Part shown: positions 9,079 through 17,061 of the stretch, one piece after another
Layout: the number at the start of each line of letters is the position of its first letter
How positions within the stretch are numbered: the stretch's first letter is position 1
Source: Pseudomonas nitroreducens NBRC 12694
GTDB lineage: Bacteria; Pseudomonadota; Gammaproteobacteria; Pseudomonadales; Pseudomonadaceae
Direction of reading: 5' to 3'
Length of the DNA stretch: 64,000 bases
NCBI RefSeq assembly: GCF_002091755.1
Contig: NZ_BDAI01000002.1
Coordinates: forward strand, 1 to 64,000
The notes under the pieces: model-generated
What the model was told of the DNA's origin: nothing
Databases searched by the model: none
Seen by the model: only the letters and a program-made list of their open reading frames with translations
Translations under genes and position numbers: made by a program

Positions 9079-10461
9079 TCAGTAGACCCAGACTTCGACG
9101 CGGCGATTCCTCACCCGTCCGTCATTGTCGCTGTTAGCTGCCACCGGCAGGGCATCGCCCATCCCGCTGATCTCGCGGAACATCACGCCTTCCTTGGCCA
9201 GCTCACGGCGCACGGCCATGGCGCGCAGCTTGGAAAGCAGTTCGGCGCGCGCCGGGTCCTGCTTGGGATCGCCGAAACCGACCAGCACGGCCTGCTTGTT
9301 CATCTTGCCGGCCTGCTGCAGGTAGGCGAGCAGTCGGTCGATATCGCGCTGTGCCTTGTTGTCCAGGGTTGCGCTGCCTTCGCGGAAACGGAAGTTCACC
9401 GACAGGCGCTCGGCGTCTCGCGCCAGGGCCTGATAGTTCTCCGGCATGCTGGCACGCGGTGCCATCTTCACTGCCTGTACACGCTGGCCGACGAAGCCGC
9501 TGGCGCTGACCAGGGCCTGGCCCTTGTCACCCTGGGCAAACTGCAGCAGGGCGCGGGCCCAGCGGTTTGGCTCTTCGGGCTTCATGTAGAGGAACAGGCG
9601 GCGCGACAGTGGGTAGTCCTCGGTGGCGATCAGCGTTGTCGATGGCGGCATGGCCTGGGAGTCGCCGTCGGCAATGCGCAGCGCCTTGGCATTCTGGACG
9701 GACGACAGGCCGACGAAGCCAATGCCCTGCGGGTCCTTGCTCACTTCGGCGGACAACTGGTCGCTGGATTCGAAACGCTGGACGCCACTGGCCAGCGCCT
9801 TGCCGTGACTCGCGAGGACAAGCTCCTTGAAGGTATCGAAGGTGCCGGAGTTGTCGTCGCGGGAATACAGGCGAATGGCACCACCTCGCCCGCCAATCTC
9901 TTCCCAGGTTTTCACCTCGCCGGAAAAGATCTTCGCCAGCGTATCGGTGGTCAGTTCATCCAGTGGGTTGGCTGCATTGACGATGATCGCCAGGCCATCG
10001 ATGCCGATCACCTGTTCGGCCTTGGCGCTGCGCAGGTTGCCCGATGCCGAGAGGCCTGCGACTTCGGCGTCCTTGATCGGGCGCGAAGCGGCTGCCAGCT
10101 CGGCACTGTTGTCCTTCAGGGCGAGGAAGCCGGTGCTGGAACCGTGGGCGGCCAGGTCGACGATGGCCTCCTTGCCGTCCTGGGTGCGACCGATGATTCG
10201 CTGTTCGTTCTCCGCCTTGCCCGGCTTGGCAGTGACGTCGCTGTAGCCCTCGCTCACCAGCAGGCCTTTCACCAGCTCCGGCAGCAGGTGCGCACCGATG
10301 GTGTTGGAGCCCTGGATGCGCAGTACCGGCTCGCCGCCCCGGGACGAAGGCAGGGCCGCGAACGCCGACCAGGGGAACGCATAGCAGATGAAGGCGATGG
10401 TGAGCCAGGCGATGGTCACGGGCCAGGGTTGGGCGTCGCTGGGGCTCGGCTTGTACTGCAT
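9079..10461 (-). CDS. PstS-like phosphate-binding domain fused to an OmpA domain
   Basis: A 460-residue exported protein. Residues about 15-36 form a hydrophobic signal/anchor ending SAFA. The next 280 residues follow the PstS-like binding fold: RIQGSNTIGAHLLPELVKG at the N-terminal anion loop, ADAxSRPIKDAE-like and YSRDDNSGTFDTFK segments. The C-terminal ~120 residues are an OmpA/MotB peptidoglycan-binding domain (FRFREGSATLDNKAQ through NDGRVRNRRVEVWVY). The architecture suggests a wall-tethered periplasmic ligand binder rather than a transporter subunit; no pst permease is nearby. GGAAG precedes the ATG. It stands alone on the minus strand, divergent from the small membrane protein at 10659. 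The ligand is presumed to be phosphate or another anion. Confidence 0.82.
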   Translation of the reverse strand: MQYKPSPSDAQPWPVTIAWLTIAFICYAFPWSAFAALPSSRGGEPVLRIQGSNTIGAHLLPELVKGLLVSEGYSDVTAKPGKAENEQRIIGRTQDGKEAIVDLAAHGSSTGFLALKDNSAELAAASRPIKDAEVAGLSASGNLRSAKAEQVIGIDGLAIIVNAANPLDELTTDTLAKIFSGEVKTWEEIGGRGGAIRLYSRDDNSGTFDTFKELVLASHGKALASGVQRFESSDQLSAEVSKDPQGIGFVGLSSVQNAKALRIADGDSQAMPPSTTLIATEDYPLSRRLFLYMKPEEPNRWARALLQFAQGDKGQALVSASGFVGQRVQAVKMAPRASMPENYQALARDAERLSVNFRFREGSATLDNKAQRDIDRLLAYLQQAGKMNKQAVLVGFGDPKQDPARAELLSKLRAMAVRRELAKEGVMFREISGMGDALPVAANSDNDGRVRNRRVEVWVY

Positions 10462-10658
10462 GGGTCAACTTCCATTTGAGGCATCGTTGGCGCGGCAGAT
10501 TAAGTCGGAATCATTGCACCGATATGACGCATCGCTGGGCTGCTGATTGCCTGCCGCTGCCTTCGGATATGACTGGCGGGTTGTCGGAGATTTCCGATTT
10601 CGACTCCGTGCGGGCGGGGTTATACAGGTCACCTTGTGCGAGCAGGCCGGAGAGCAAA

Positions 10659-10901
10659 ATGGACGAGATTCTCGACTTTTCGTCGCTTCTGATGAAGCTG
10701 GTGCTCATCCTGCTGGTGACGCTGATGGCTGCAACCCTGGTGGTGGCACCCGAAGCGATGGTGGAGAACGCCTTCGCGACGCTGTGGCTGGTCGCCCCGC
10801 TGTTTGTCCTGACGACACTGCTCGACCTGGCTGGCGCGCTGCGTCGCCACCCGCGGGGCCGCTATGCATCGAAGCCATTGCACGATTTTCGCCACCGTTG
10901 A
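10659..10901 (+). CDS. Small two-helix membrane protein
   Basis: An 80-residue protein: a short acidic start (MDEILDFSSLL), a hydrophobic segment LVLILLVTLMAATLVVAP (about residues 13-30), a second LWLVAPLFVLTTLLDLAGA (about 43-61) and a basic tail RRHPRGRY. GGAGAG lies 6 bases before the ATG; the longer open frame has no ribosome site. Inferred topology is two transmembrane helices with the basic end inside. It may be co-transcribed with the coiled-coil gene 124 bases downstream. Function unknown; I do not recognise the family. Confidence 0.6.
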   Translation: MDEILDFSSLLMKLVLILLVTLMAATLVVAPEAMVENAFATLWLVAPLFVLTTLLDLAGALRRHPRGRYASKPLHDFRHR

Positions 10902-11025
10902 TCAACGCAGACCCAGAGGAAGGGTGATGGGAAAATACTTCAGGCTCATCAGGATTACCTGATAACGCCAGTTTTCCGGCCAAGCGAAACTTGCGCGGTT
11001 TTAACATCCCCGCCGGACATTAATC

Positions 11026-13662
11026 ATGACTCACCCCCGTAGTGCACCAACGCCGGTCGGCCCCGAGCATCCTGTCAAGCTGATTTCCCTGGCTGTACAC
11101 AACGCCTCTGCCAATCACTGGGGGCGCCCGTGGCGCCGACGCACTTTGAGTGTGCTGTATCCGCGGGAGCTGACGTTCAAGGGGATCAGACTGCCGACGC
11201 AACAAGTGCACTCATGGTTGCACCTGCTGGCAAGGTCCGGGATGTTGAACCGGCGTAGGGCCGTGCCTGCAGTCAGTCCTCAAAGCGAGACGGCGAATCA
11301 GGCTCCGCTGCCGGTAGAGACGCCGCAAGCCAGTTCAGCACTGGCAGACCTGGCCTTCGAGTGGAGTTCGGAGATGATTCCGGATTTCGCACAGTTCGCC
11401 CGCTTGTCGCGATTGAAGAGAGAGCAGGAGCAGGCTTCCATAGTTGGTAGCGAGGATATGTCCGACTCCACCGGTGATCAGGAGCGGTTCGATGGCCTGC
11501 CCAGTGACGCCGATGCAGTTCTCAGCCAAGTCTCGATGGATGCCGTGTCATCGGATGTTTTGGATGCGGAATTCCTGGATCCCGTGAGTAGCTCGGACAC
11601 GGCAGATGACGAGAGCAGCGAGACTACGCAACATGCGGAAGGCACTGCCGTAGAGCCAATTGAACAGCATGGCTCCGGTGGCACCGTGACGGATGAGCTG
11701 CAAGCCGTGGAATCGCCAGCTGTTACCGGCCATGAGACCGCCCCAGTTTCGGGGTCGGTGCCGATGTATTCAACGGTGGCTTCGGTGTCAGCCGCTTCCG
11801 CGGCGGTGGAGGGCGTCGAGAGGATTGTGGCAGATGCCTCGGAACAGCCCGTTCGCGAAGAGTCGATACTAATCGAGCCGGACAGGCCCTTCCTGCCGGA
11901 GCGGGAAGTAGACGCCGAGCCAATCGGCACACCGCCCGAGTCCGCCGAAGCAGAGCCAGTTCCGTCGACGTCCGTATTGACAGCGCAGCCGGATCGGCAA
12001 AACACCGAAATATCCCCCGGCATCTTCTCAGATGAGGTCGTAGTACACGCATCGCTCGCCCAGTCTCTGCCAGACGCCCCGGACATTCTGGAGCCGCTGG
12101 AGAGTCCGCACACCGAGGCCTTTGCCCACCGCGAGTCCACCGTGGACGAGCGCTCTCTCGAATGGCAGTCGAATGATGTGACGGGTGGTGCCGACCTTGA
12201 TGAACCTATCGACGACGCCCCCCTCGCGCCTGAGTTGGCTGTTCAGGTTCCGATCGAGTCTTCGGAGCTTTCGGCTGTTGATGCGACCGGTGCCGATGCC
12301 CCGGATGAGCCCGAACAGCAGGCATTGGTCGAGCAGGAAATTGTGCAGGTGGAGAAGTTCCCTGAGCCGGATGGTGCCAAGGTGGCGGATCTTCAAGAGG
12401 GGGCTGCAGCTGTCGAGCCTTTGTCGACCCCGATGGTGGAGCCAGCGGCGTCACCCGAATCGGCAGTGGCGGCCGGAGTTGGTGCAATGGATCTGCATTC
12501 GCTGGACGAAGCGGTTTCCACAGTGCGAATCGCAGCGGAGGCGTTAGGGCATTTCGAGCCGGAAGAAGACACGCTGACGGAAGCCGTCCTGCCCCAGGAG
12601 AACCGGACCTCGGCAGGTCAATCCGACCACTTGATGGTGCAGCCTGCAATGGACGAGCAATCCAGTCATGGCGTTTCCGGCTGCGGCCCTGCTCAGAGCG
12701 ACGTAGCCCTGGAGCCGATCATCGCGAGCCTTGAAGACGCGCTGGCGATGCTGGAGGCAGCCAGTACCACTCACGACGGCAAACACAGCCTGCCGTGCGG
12801 CTGCAACGACGAAGAGTCCTCAGGGTCGGAGTTCCTCGTTACCACCTCGACCGATGTCGCGGCGGCGACCACTTCCCAGTCGAGCGTGGCTCCTGCAGTT
12901 CCCGCAGTCGAGCCCCAGCCACTGGCTGACAACCACCTTGAGGCAGCGGTGCTTCAGGGAGTCTTTATCCAGAAGGAAACTGAAATGACCCATGTGCACG
13001 ATGAGTTACCTGAGGCCGATGTGCGGGAAACGGCTGTCCCAGTAACCTCGGTGGAGTTGCAGGAAGTGTCGGCTGTGCTGAACGTGCCTCAGCTCGAGGC
13101 GGACCCGGAAGATGTTCTCTCCGACGTCCAGAGTACCCTCAACTCCCTTGCCGGGATGGCCCAGGGACTGACCCAGCAGAAGCAGGCCGCCGGCCGTTTG
13201 CAGGAAGAGCTGGAGGAGTGGAGCACCCAGTTGCAGGAGCGCGAGCGCCTGGTGGGTGACAAGGAAGAGCGTCTGCTGCAGCTCGAGAACCACCTCAAGG
13301 AGGCCAAGGCCAATCTGGATCGCATGGCCGCCGAGAACAATCGCCTGCTGGCAGAGCGCAGCGAAGCACTGAAGGAGCTGGCCCAGACAGTCGATATGCG
13401 CGACAAGGCGACTCTTAAACGTGCCGAGTCTATCCAGCTGGAGCAGCAGCGCATCGATGAGCACTCGGCCAGCCTGCGCGGCCGAGCGAGCGAATTGGAT
13501 GAACTTGAAAGCGCACTCAAGCGCAAGACCGAGGAACTGGCGGTGCGGCTCAAGCAGTTGCAGAGCGCCAAGGATAAGTTCAGCACCATCGTCAAGAGTT
13601 TCAACGAGACGGTGCAGTTCAACAGCACCTTGTCGGCCATTTCCAAGACAGTGAGCGAGTAA
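11026..13662 (+). CDS. Large acidic protein with C-terminal coiled-coil domain (CC1)
   Basis: Family not recognised. The 878 residues fall in three parts. Residues 1-80 are basic and partly hydrophobic (LSVLYPRELTFKGIRLP, SWLHLLARSGMLNRRR). Residues about 85-690 are very acidic, rich in Glu, Asp, Ser, Val, Pro and Ala, low in predicted structure, with many PxxE-type stretches. Residues about 696-878 form a heptad-rich coiled coil ending SISKTVSE-like (TLSAISKTVSE). That last part is clearly paralogous to the C-terminus of the protein at 14853. No signal peptide is evident. The ribosome site at 11026 is poor, while an internal AAGGAAACTGAAATG at 12985 (residue 654) looks like a good start. Third-position base use is less GC-biased than in neighbours. 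Confidence 0.75.
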   Translation: MTHPRSAPTPVGPEHPVKLISLAVHNASANHWGRPWRRRTLSVLYPRELTFKGIRLPTQQVHSWLHLLARSGMLNRRRAVPAVSPQSETANQAPLPVETPQASSALADLAFEWSSEMIPDFAQFARLSRLKREQEQASIVGSEDMSDSTGDQERFDGLPSDADAVLSQVSMDAVSSDVLDAEFLDPVSSSDTADDESSETTQHAEGTAVEPIEQHGSGGTVTDELQAVESPAVTGHETAPVSGSVPMYSTVASVSAASAAVEGVERIVADASEQPVREESILIEPDRPFLPEREVDAEPIGTPPESAEAEPVPSTSVLTAQPDRQNTEISPGIFSDEVVVHASLAQSLPDAPDILEPLESPHTEAFAHRESTVDERSLEWQSNDVTGGADLDEPIDDAPLAPELAVQVPIESSELSAVDATGADAPDEPEQQALVEQEIVQVEKFPEPDGAKVADLQEGAAAVEPLSTPMVEPAASPESAVAAGVGAMDLHSLDEAVSTVRIAAEALGHFEPEEDTLTEAVLPQENRTSAGQSDHLMVQPAMDEQSSHGVSGCGPAQSDVALEPIIASLEDALAMLEAASTTHDGKHSLPCGCNDEESSGSEFLVTTSTDVAAATTSQSSVAPAVPAVEPQPLADNHLEAAVLQGVFIQKETEMTHVHDELPEADVRETAVPVTSVELQEVSAVLNVPQLEADPEDVLSDVQSTLNSLAGMAQGLTQQKQAAGRLQEELEEWSTQLQERERLVGDKEERLLQLENHLKEAKANLDRMAAENNRLLAERSEALKELAQTVDMRDKATLKRAESIQLEQQRIDEHSASLRGRASELDELESALKRKTEELAVRLKQLQSAKDKFSTIVKSFNETVQFNSTLSAISKTVSE
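12973..12987 (+). promoter_or_regulatory. Internal Shine-Dalgarno and ATG in CC1
   Basis: AAGGA followed by 7 bases and an in-frame ATG at 12985. Translation from here gives a 225-residue protein beginning MTHVHDELPE that contains only the shared coiled-coil domain. The second paralogue has an equivalent site at 15390. Confidence 0.4.
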
Positions 13663-13669
13663 CCGAGCA

Positions 13670-13697
13670 GGCCGGTAGGTTGGAAAACCTGCTGGCC
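13670..13697 (+). promoter_or_regulatory. GNRA-capped intergenic hairpin after CC1
   Basis: GGCCGGTAGGTT, loop GGAA, AACCTGCTGGCC: a 12-bp uninterrupted stem (two G-U pairs) with a GNRA tetraloop starting 8 bases after the CC1 stop. No T-run follows, so an mRNA-stabilising or processing element is as likely as a terminator. Confidence 0.5.
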
Positions 13698-13893
13698 GAG
13701 CTGCTGTCACAGCGGATGCGCTGTCGTATGGGCGTTGCCGAGACCCGGATTGGTCCGTTTACGTTCATTTGATTGCCATGAATACCGTTGCGGCAGCCAT
13801 TCAATGACATTCTGCGGGAACGACTGCGGCGGCGATTTCTGTCGATGCGCCATGTCGCACCCGGCCCGTGGGGCCTTTGCTGCAAGGAGGAAC

Positions 13894-14517
13894 ATGGCCC
13901 GCGTAGTTCTCATCGAACCGTTGCGACGTGACTTCGTCGCGCTTCGCCGGTTTCTGCTGGACCACGGTCATCAGTGTGACGTGCATTTCAAGTTTGCACG
14001 CCAAGCCTTGAGTGGCCTGGATACCAGCAGCTGTGATCTCCTGGTGGTGACCCTGGAGCTGCCCGACATCCATGGCATGGAACTGGTCACCATGCTTCGA
14101 CGGGATGGCCGACTCAAGGCCACTACCCCGGTGCTGGTCTGCTCCAGCCTGGGATCGCCACTGAACATTCAACGGGCGATTCGCATCGGCGTGTCGGGGT
14201 TTCTGCTGATGGACGACCGTCCGACCCTGATCGGTCGGGCCGTCGACGCCGTTCTCGCGGGCGGAAAGATATTTCCCGAGCACGCGCGTCTGCCGTTGGA
14301 CCGTGATCCCCGACTGGAGTCCGCACTAGCACTTCCCACCCATTTGGTGGCCGTTCTCTATGGGTTACGCAGGGGACGCTCGGTCGGGGCGCTGGCCGAT
14401 GTCCTGGCATTGTCGGGAGCAAGCATCGGCCAGCACAGGAGGCAACTGATGCGGAAACTGTCCGCCACGACTCTCGATGAGCTGTTCAGCATCAGCGAAC
14501 AGATTGGGCTGCTCTAA
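13894..14517 (+). CDS. Pseudo-receiver / LuxR-type HTH regulator
   Basis: A 207-residue protein with the two-domain layout of NarL/FixJ response regulators: receiver-like fold (about 1-125) and a helix-turn-helix (about 155-195, SVGALADVLALSGASIGQHRRQLMRKL). The receiver is degenerate. The phosphoacceptor position in VVTLELPD is Thr53 instead of Asp, the acidic pair is reduced to Glu8-Pro9, and the conserved Lys of the GFLLKD-type loop is Met106; Ser84 keeps the switch hydroxyl. Phosphorylation is therefore unlikely. AAGGAGG lies 5 bases before the ATG, a strong site. It sits between two paralogous coiled-coil genes on the same strand and is the obvious candidate to control them. No histidine kinase is nearby. 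Confidence 0.8.
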   Translation: MARVVLIEPLRRDFVALRRFLLDHGHQCDVHFKFARQALSGLDTSSCDLLVVTLELPDIHGMELVTMLRRDGRLKATTPVLVCSSLGSPLNIQRAIRIGVSGFLLMDDRPTLIGRAVDAVLAGGKIFPEHARLPLDRDPRLESALALPTHLVAVLYGLRRGRSVGALADVLALSGASIGQHRRQLMRKLSATTLDELFSISEQIGLL

Positions 14518-14852
14518 TGGCGGGGCGCTCGAGCTATCAGTCGGATCCTGGAGCCCAGTGGGTTGATTGACTTGCGAGGCGTCGAATGATTCGGGTGGTC
14601 TTACATAGTTTTCCTTCGCCCATGCAGGAAGTTACTGACATTCATGACGACATAGGGCTGTGAGAATCCTTCCCGCAACCTGTCCCGGTCTCAAACTATC
14701 AAGGTAGAGCGGGGCAGCCCATCGGCTCATCCAGTCGGCCTGATTGCCTCTGCTTTCGAAGCGCAATCACCATCAGATTCCAGGGCTCGTTCGCATTGTC
14801 GAGCGTTCTGTCGGGACGGTGGGGCTGACCACCCTTCAGGGTAGGACGTTTC
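14518..14852. other. 335-bp gap between pseudo-receiver and CC2 genes
   Basis: No convincing gene. The stretch has short AT-richer patches (around 14600-14660) compatible with a promoter for the downstream coiled-coil gene, but I cannot assign -35/-10 boxes with confidence. The second half has reading frames in register with CC2 but no better start. Confidence 0.5.
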
Positions 14853-16058
14853 ATGACTTCAGATGCGAAGCGGTACGAAGGACATCAAGAAGAGGGCTTG
14901 TCAGCCATGACCGCCACTCAGCCGTCCGTTCAGGAAACCGCATTTCTTTCCCCAGATATCGAGGAGGATCTGCCCGGGCTCCTGTCTCCTCTGCCTGCGA
15001 CCACTGAAGGCATGGTTCGCCCTGCCGTGTCGGTGGGATATATCCCAATCCAAGTGAACGCCGTGACTGGAGTTGGGGAGCCGGCCGATCTCCATTCCGT
15101 GAAGGCTTTCGAAAACCTGGAGCGGGATCTCGACGATCTCGCCTCGGCCTGCTCGGGGCTGGGCCCTGTGGAGCCCAGTTGCTCCGACTCCATCGAGCCG
15201 TTGGCAATGATCAGCGACGCAGCATCTGCCTGTCCGGCGATCAATGAAGCTGAAGCCGTCACGACTCTGCTCGATTCGCTCCAACTGCCGGCATATGCGC
15301 ATGACGCCGAATGCAATGTGGCTGACGCAGCAATCCTCTCGTCTGCCGGCGAGCCGGCCTTCCACTTTTCCAACGAGGAATCCTCCACCATGAATGCCCA
15401 AGCCCAATCCGTCAGCTCCGGAGTCGCAAATGCCCAGGCGCCCGTGGAGTCGGCTGTGACTGTACGTCAGTCGTCCTCCCTTGAAACCGACGGCGTACTG
15501 CACGACGTGCAGTCCACGCTCGATTCCCTGGCGGGAATGGCCCATGGCTTGTCGCAGCAGAAGCTGGAGATCGTGAAAATGCGCGAGGCGCTCGAGGAGC
15601 GTCGCCTGGCGGCGCTTGAGCGTGAGCGTCAGCTGGCCGAGCGTGAGGAACGCCTGAGCCAGCAGGAACAACGGTTGCAGGAAGAGAAGCACGGTATCGA
15701 ACGTATTGCCGAGCACAATGCTGCCGTGCTCGCAGAGCGCAGCAGCGCGCTGCAGGCCCTTGCTGAAACAGTCGACAGCCGCGACCGCGCGACGACGAAA
15801 CGTGCCGAGATCCTGAGCCAGGAGCAGCAAAGCATTGACCGTCAGTTGAATCAGCTACGCGCACGGGTGCAGGAACTGGATGATCGAGAGGTGGGGCTGC
15901 AACGTCAGGGAGCGGAGCTGTCCGATCGTTTCAAGCAACTGCTCGATGCCAAGGAACGCTTTGGCGCCATCGTCAAGGGATTCAACGAAACCGTACGCTT
16001 CAACACCACCTACAGCGCTATCAGCAAGACTGTGGGAACCGGCACGGAAGAGGCCTGA
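14853..16058 (+). CDS. Acidic protein with C-terminal coiled-coil domain (CC2), paralogue of CC1
   Basis: A 401-residue protein. Residues 1-210 are acidic, low-complexity and unlike CC1 in detail. Residues about 213-395 align with residues 696-878 of CC1: both open DVQSTLxSLAGMA, share LAERSxAL, DxRDxATxKRAE, and close KGFNETVRFNxTYSAISKTV. The heptad-rich Arg/Glu/Gln/Leu pattern predicts a long parallel coiled coil. GTAGGA lies 6-8 bases before the ATG; a second ATG at 14907 is possible. An internal GAGGA plus ATG at 15390 (residue 180) would give a 222-residue short form. Ends at a strong terminator. Function unknown; scaffold or filament-forming protein is a reasonable guess. Confidence 0.75.
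   Translation: MTSDAKRYEGHQEEGLSAMTATQPSVQETAFLSPDIEEDLPGLLSPLPATTEGMVRPAVSVGYIPIQVNAVTGVGEPADLHSVKAFENLERDLDDLASACSGLGPVEPSCSDSIEPLAMISDAASACPAINEAEAVTTLLDSLQLPAYAHDAECNVADAAILSSAGEPAFHFSNEESSTMNAQAQSVSSGVANAQAPVESAVTVRQSSSLETDGVLHDVQSTLDSLAGMAHGLSQQKLEIVKMREALEERRLAALERERQLAEREERLSQQEQRLQEEKHGIERIAEHNAAVLAERSSALQALAETVDSRDRATTKRAEILSQEQQSIDRQLNQLRARVQELDDREVGLQRQGAELSDRFKQLLDAKERFGAIVKGFNETVRFNTTYSAISKTVGTGTEEA
15375..15392 (+). promoter_or_regulatory. Internal Shine-Dalgarno and ATG in CC2
   Basis: GAGGA and then an in-frame ATG at 15390 about 10 bases on. The resulting 222-residue product begins MNAQAQSVSS and nearly equals the 225-residue internal product of CC1 in length and content. 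Confidence 0.4.
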
Positions 16059-16085
16059 GCCCGAAGCCGAGCCTGAGAATGAAAT

Positions 16086-16108
16086 AGCCCGGCCCTTGCC
16101 GGGCTTTT
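16086..16108 (+). terminator. Intrinsic terminator between CC2 and xthA
   Basis: AGCCCGGC, CCTT loop, GCCGGGCT then TTTC. It lies between converging genes and closes the coiled-coil locus. Confidence 0.8.
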
Positions 16109-16119
16109 CACTCAGGGTG

Positions 16120-16932
16120 TCACTTCAGCTGCAGCCAGATCGGCGCATGGTCGGACGGCTTTTCCATACCGCGGATGTCGTAGTCCACACCGGTATCGGC
16201 AATGCGCCCGCGCAGGGCCTCGGAGGCGAGGATGACGTCAATGCGCAGGCCGCGCTTGGGGGTGTCCTCGAAGCCGCGACTGCGGTAGTCGAACCAACTG
16301 AAGCGGTCATCCACACTCGGGTTCTGCAGGCGGAAACTGTCTACCAGGCCCCAGCCCTTGAGGCGCGCCAACCATTCACGTTCTTCCGGCAGGAAGCTGC
16401 ACTTGCCGGTCTTCAGCCAGCGCTTGCGATTCTCTTCGCCAATTCCGATGTCGCAGTCTTCCGGCGAGATATTGATGTCGCCCATCACGATCAGTTGCTG
16501 GTCGGGCTGGAAGCGGGTTTCCAGCAGGTCCTGGAGGTCGGCGTAGAAGCGCTGTTTGGCCGGGAACTTCACCGGATGATCACGGCTCTCGCCCTGCGGG
16601 AAGTAGCCGTTCATCACGGTGATCAACTGGCCCTGGGCGTCCTTGAAGGTGCCCCAGATGAAGCGGCGCTGGGACTCCTCGCCGTCGTTGGGGAAGCCGC
16701 GCTGCAGTTCCAGCGGCTCCTGACGGGAGAGCAGGGCGACGCCGTAGTGGCCTTTCTGCCCGTGGTAGTGCACGTGGTAGCCGAGGGCTTCGATTTCCTC
16801 GCGGGGGAACTGCTCGTCGGCGACCTTGGTTTCCTGCAGGCCGATCACGTCCGGCTGGTGGCGTTCGATGATCGCCTGGAGCTGGTGGGGACGTGCGCGC
16901 AAACCGTTGATATTGAAAGAGACGATTTTCAT
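16120..16932 (-). CDS. xthA: Exodeoxyribonuclease III
   Basis: AP endonuclease and 3'-5' exonuclease of base-excision repair. The 270-residue protein has the endonuclease/exonuclease/phosphatase fold with all metal and catalytic motifs: NINGLRA near residue 8, LQETK (metal-binding Glu), HGQKGHYGVALLS, GDINISPED, and the terminal SDHAPIWLQL with catalytic Asp-His. Length is normal for XthA. It starts ATG with no overlapping neighbour and is convergent with the coiled-coil gene. In PAO1 xthA also lies next to a GNAT gene and the tam genes. Confidence 0.95.
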   Translation of the reverse strand: MKIVSFNINGLRARPHQLQAIIERHQPDVIGLQETKVADEQFPREEIEALGYHVHYHGQKGHYGVALLSRQEPLELQRGFPNDGEESQRRFIWGTFKDAQGQLITVMNGYFPQGESRDHPVKFPAKQRFYADLQDLLETRFQPDQQLIVMGDINISPEDCDIGIGEENRKRWLKTGKCSFLPEEREWLARLKGWGLVDSFRLQNPSVDDRFSWFDYRSRGFEDTPKRGLRIDVILASEALRGRIADTGVDYDIRGMEKPSDHAPIWLQLK

Positions 16933-17061
16933 CCTGGGCGCCCTGGCAAAAGCACGATGCTAGCCCAGGTGGACGGACCCTGGCGACCCCGGCGAGGCGC
17001 TGCTAGGGTTTTGTGGCTGGACTCATAACCATAAGAAGAACTCACAAGAAGAGGCGTCCGC

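Noticed and set aside
11026..13662. CC1 as a FimV-like polar hub protein
   Set aside because: It is long and acidic like FimV, but no LysM motif, transmembrane segment or TPR/FimV C-terminal domain is visible.
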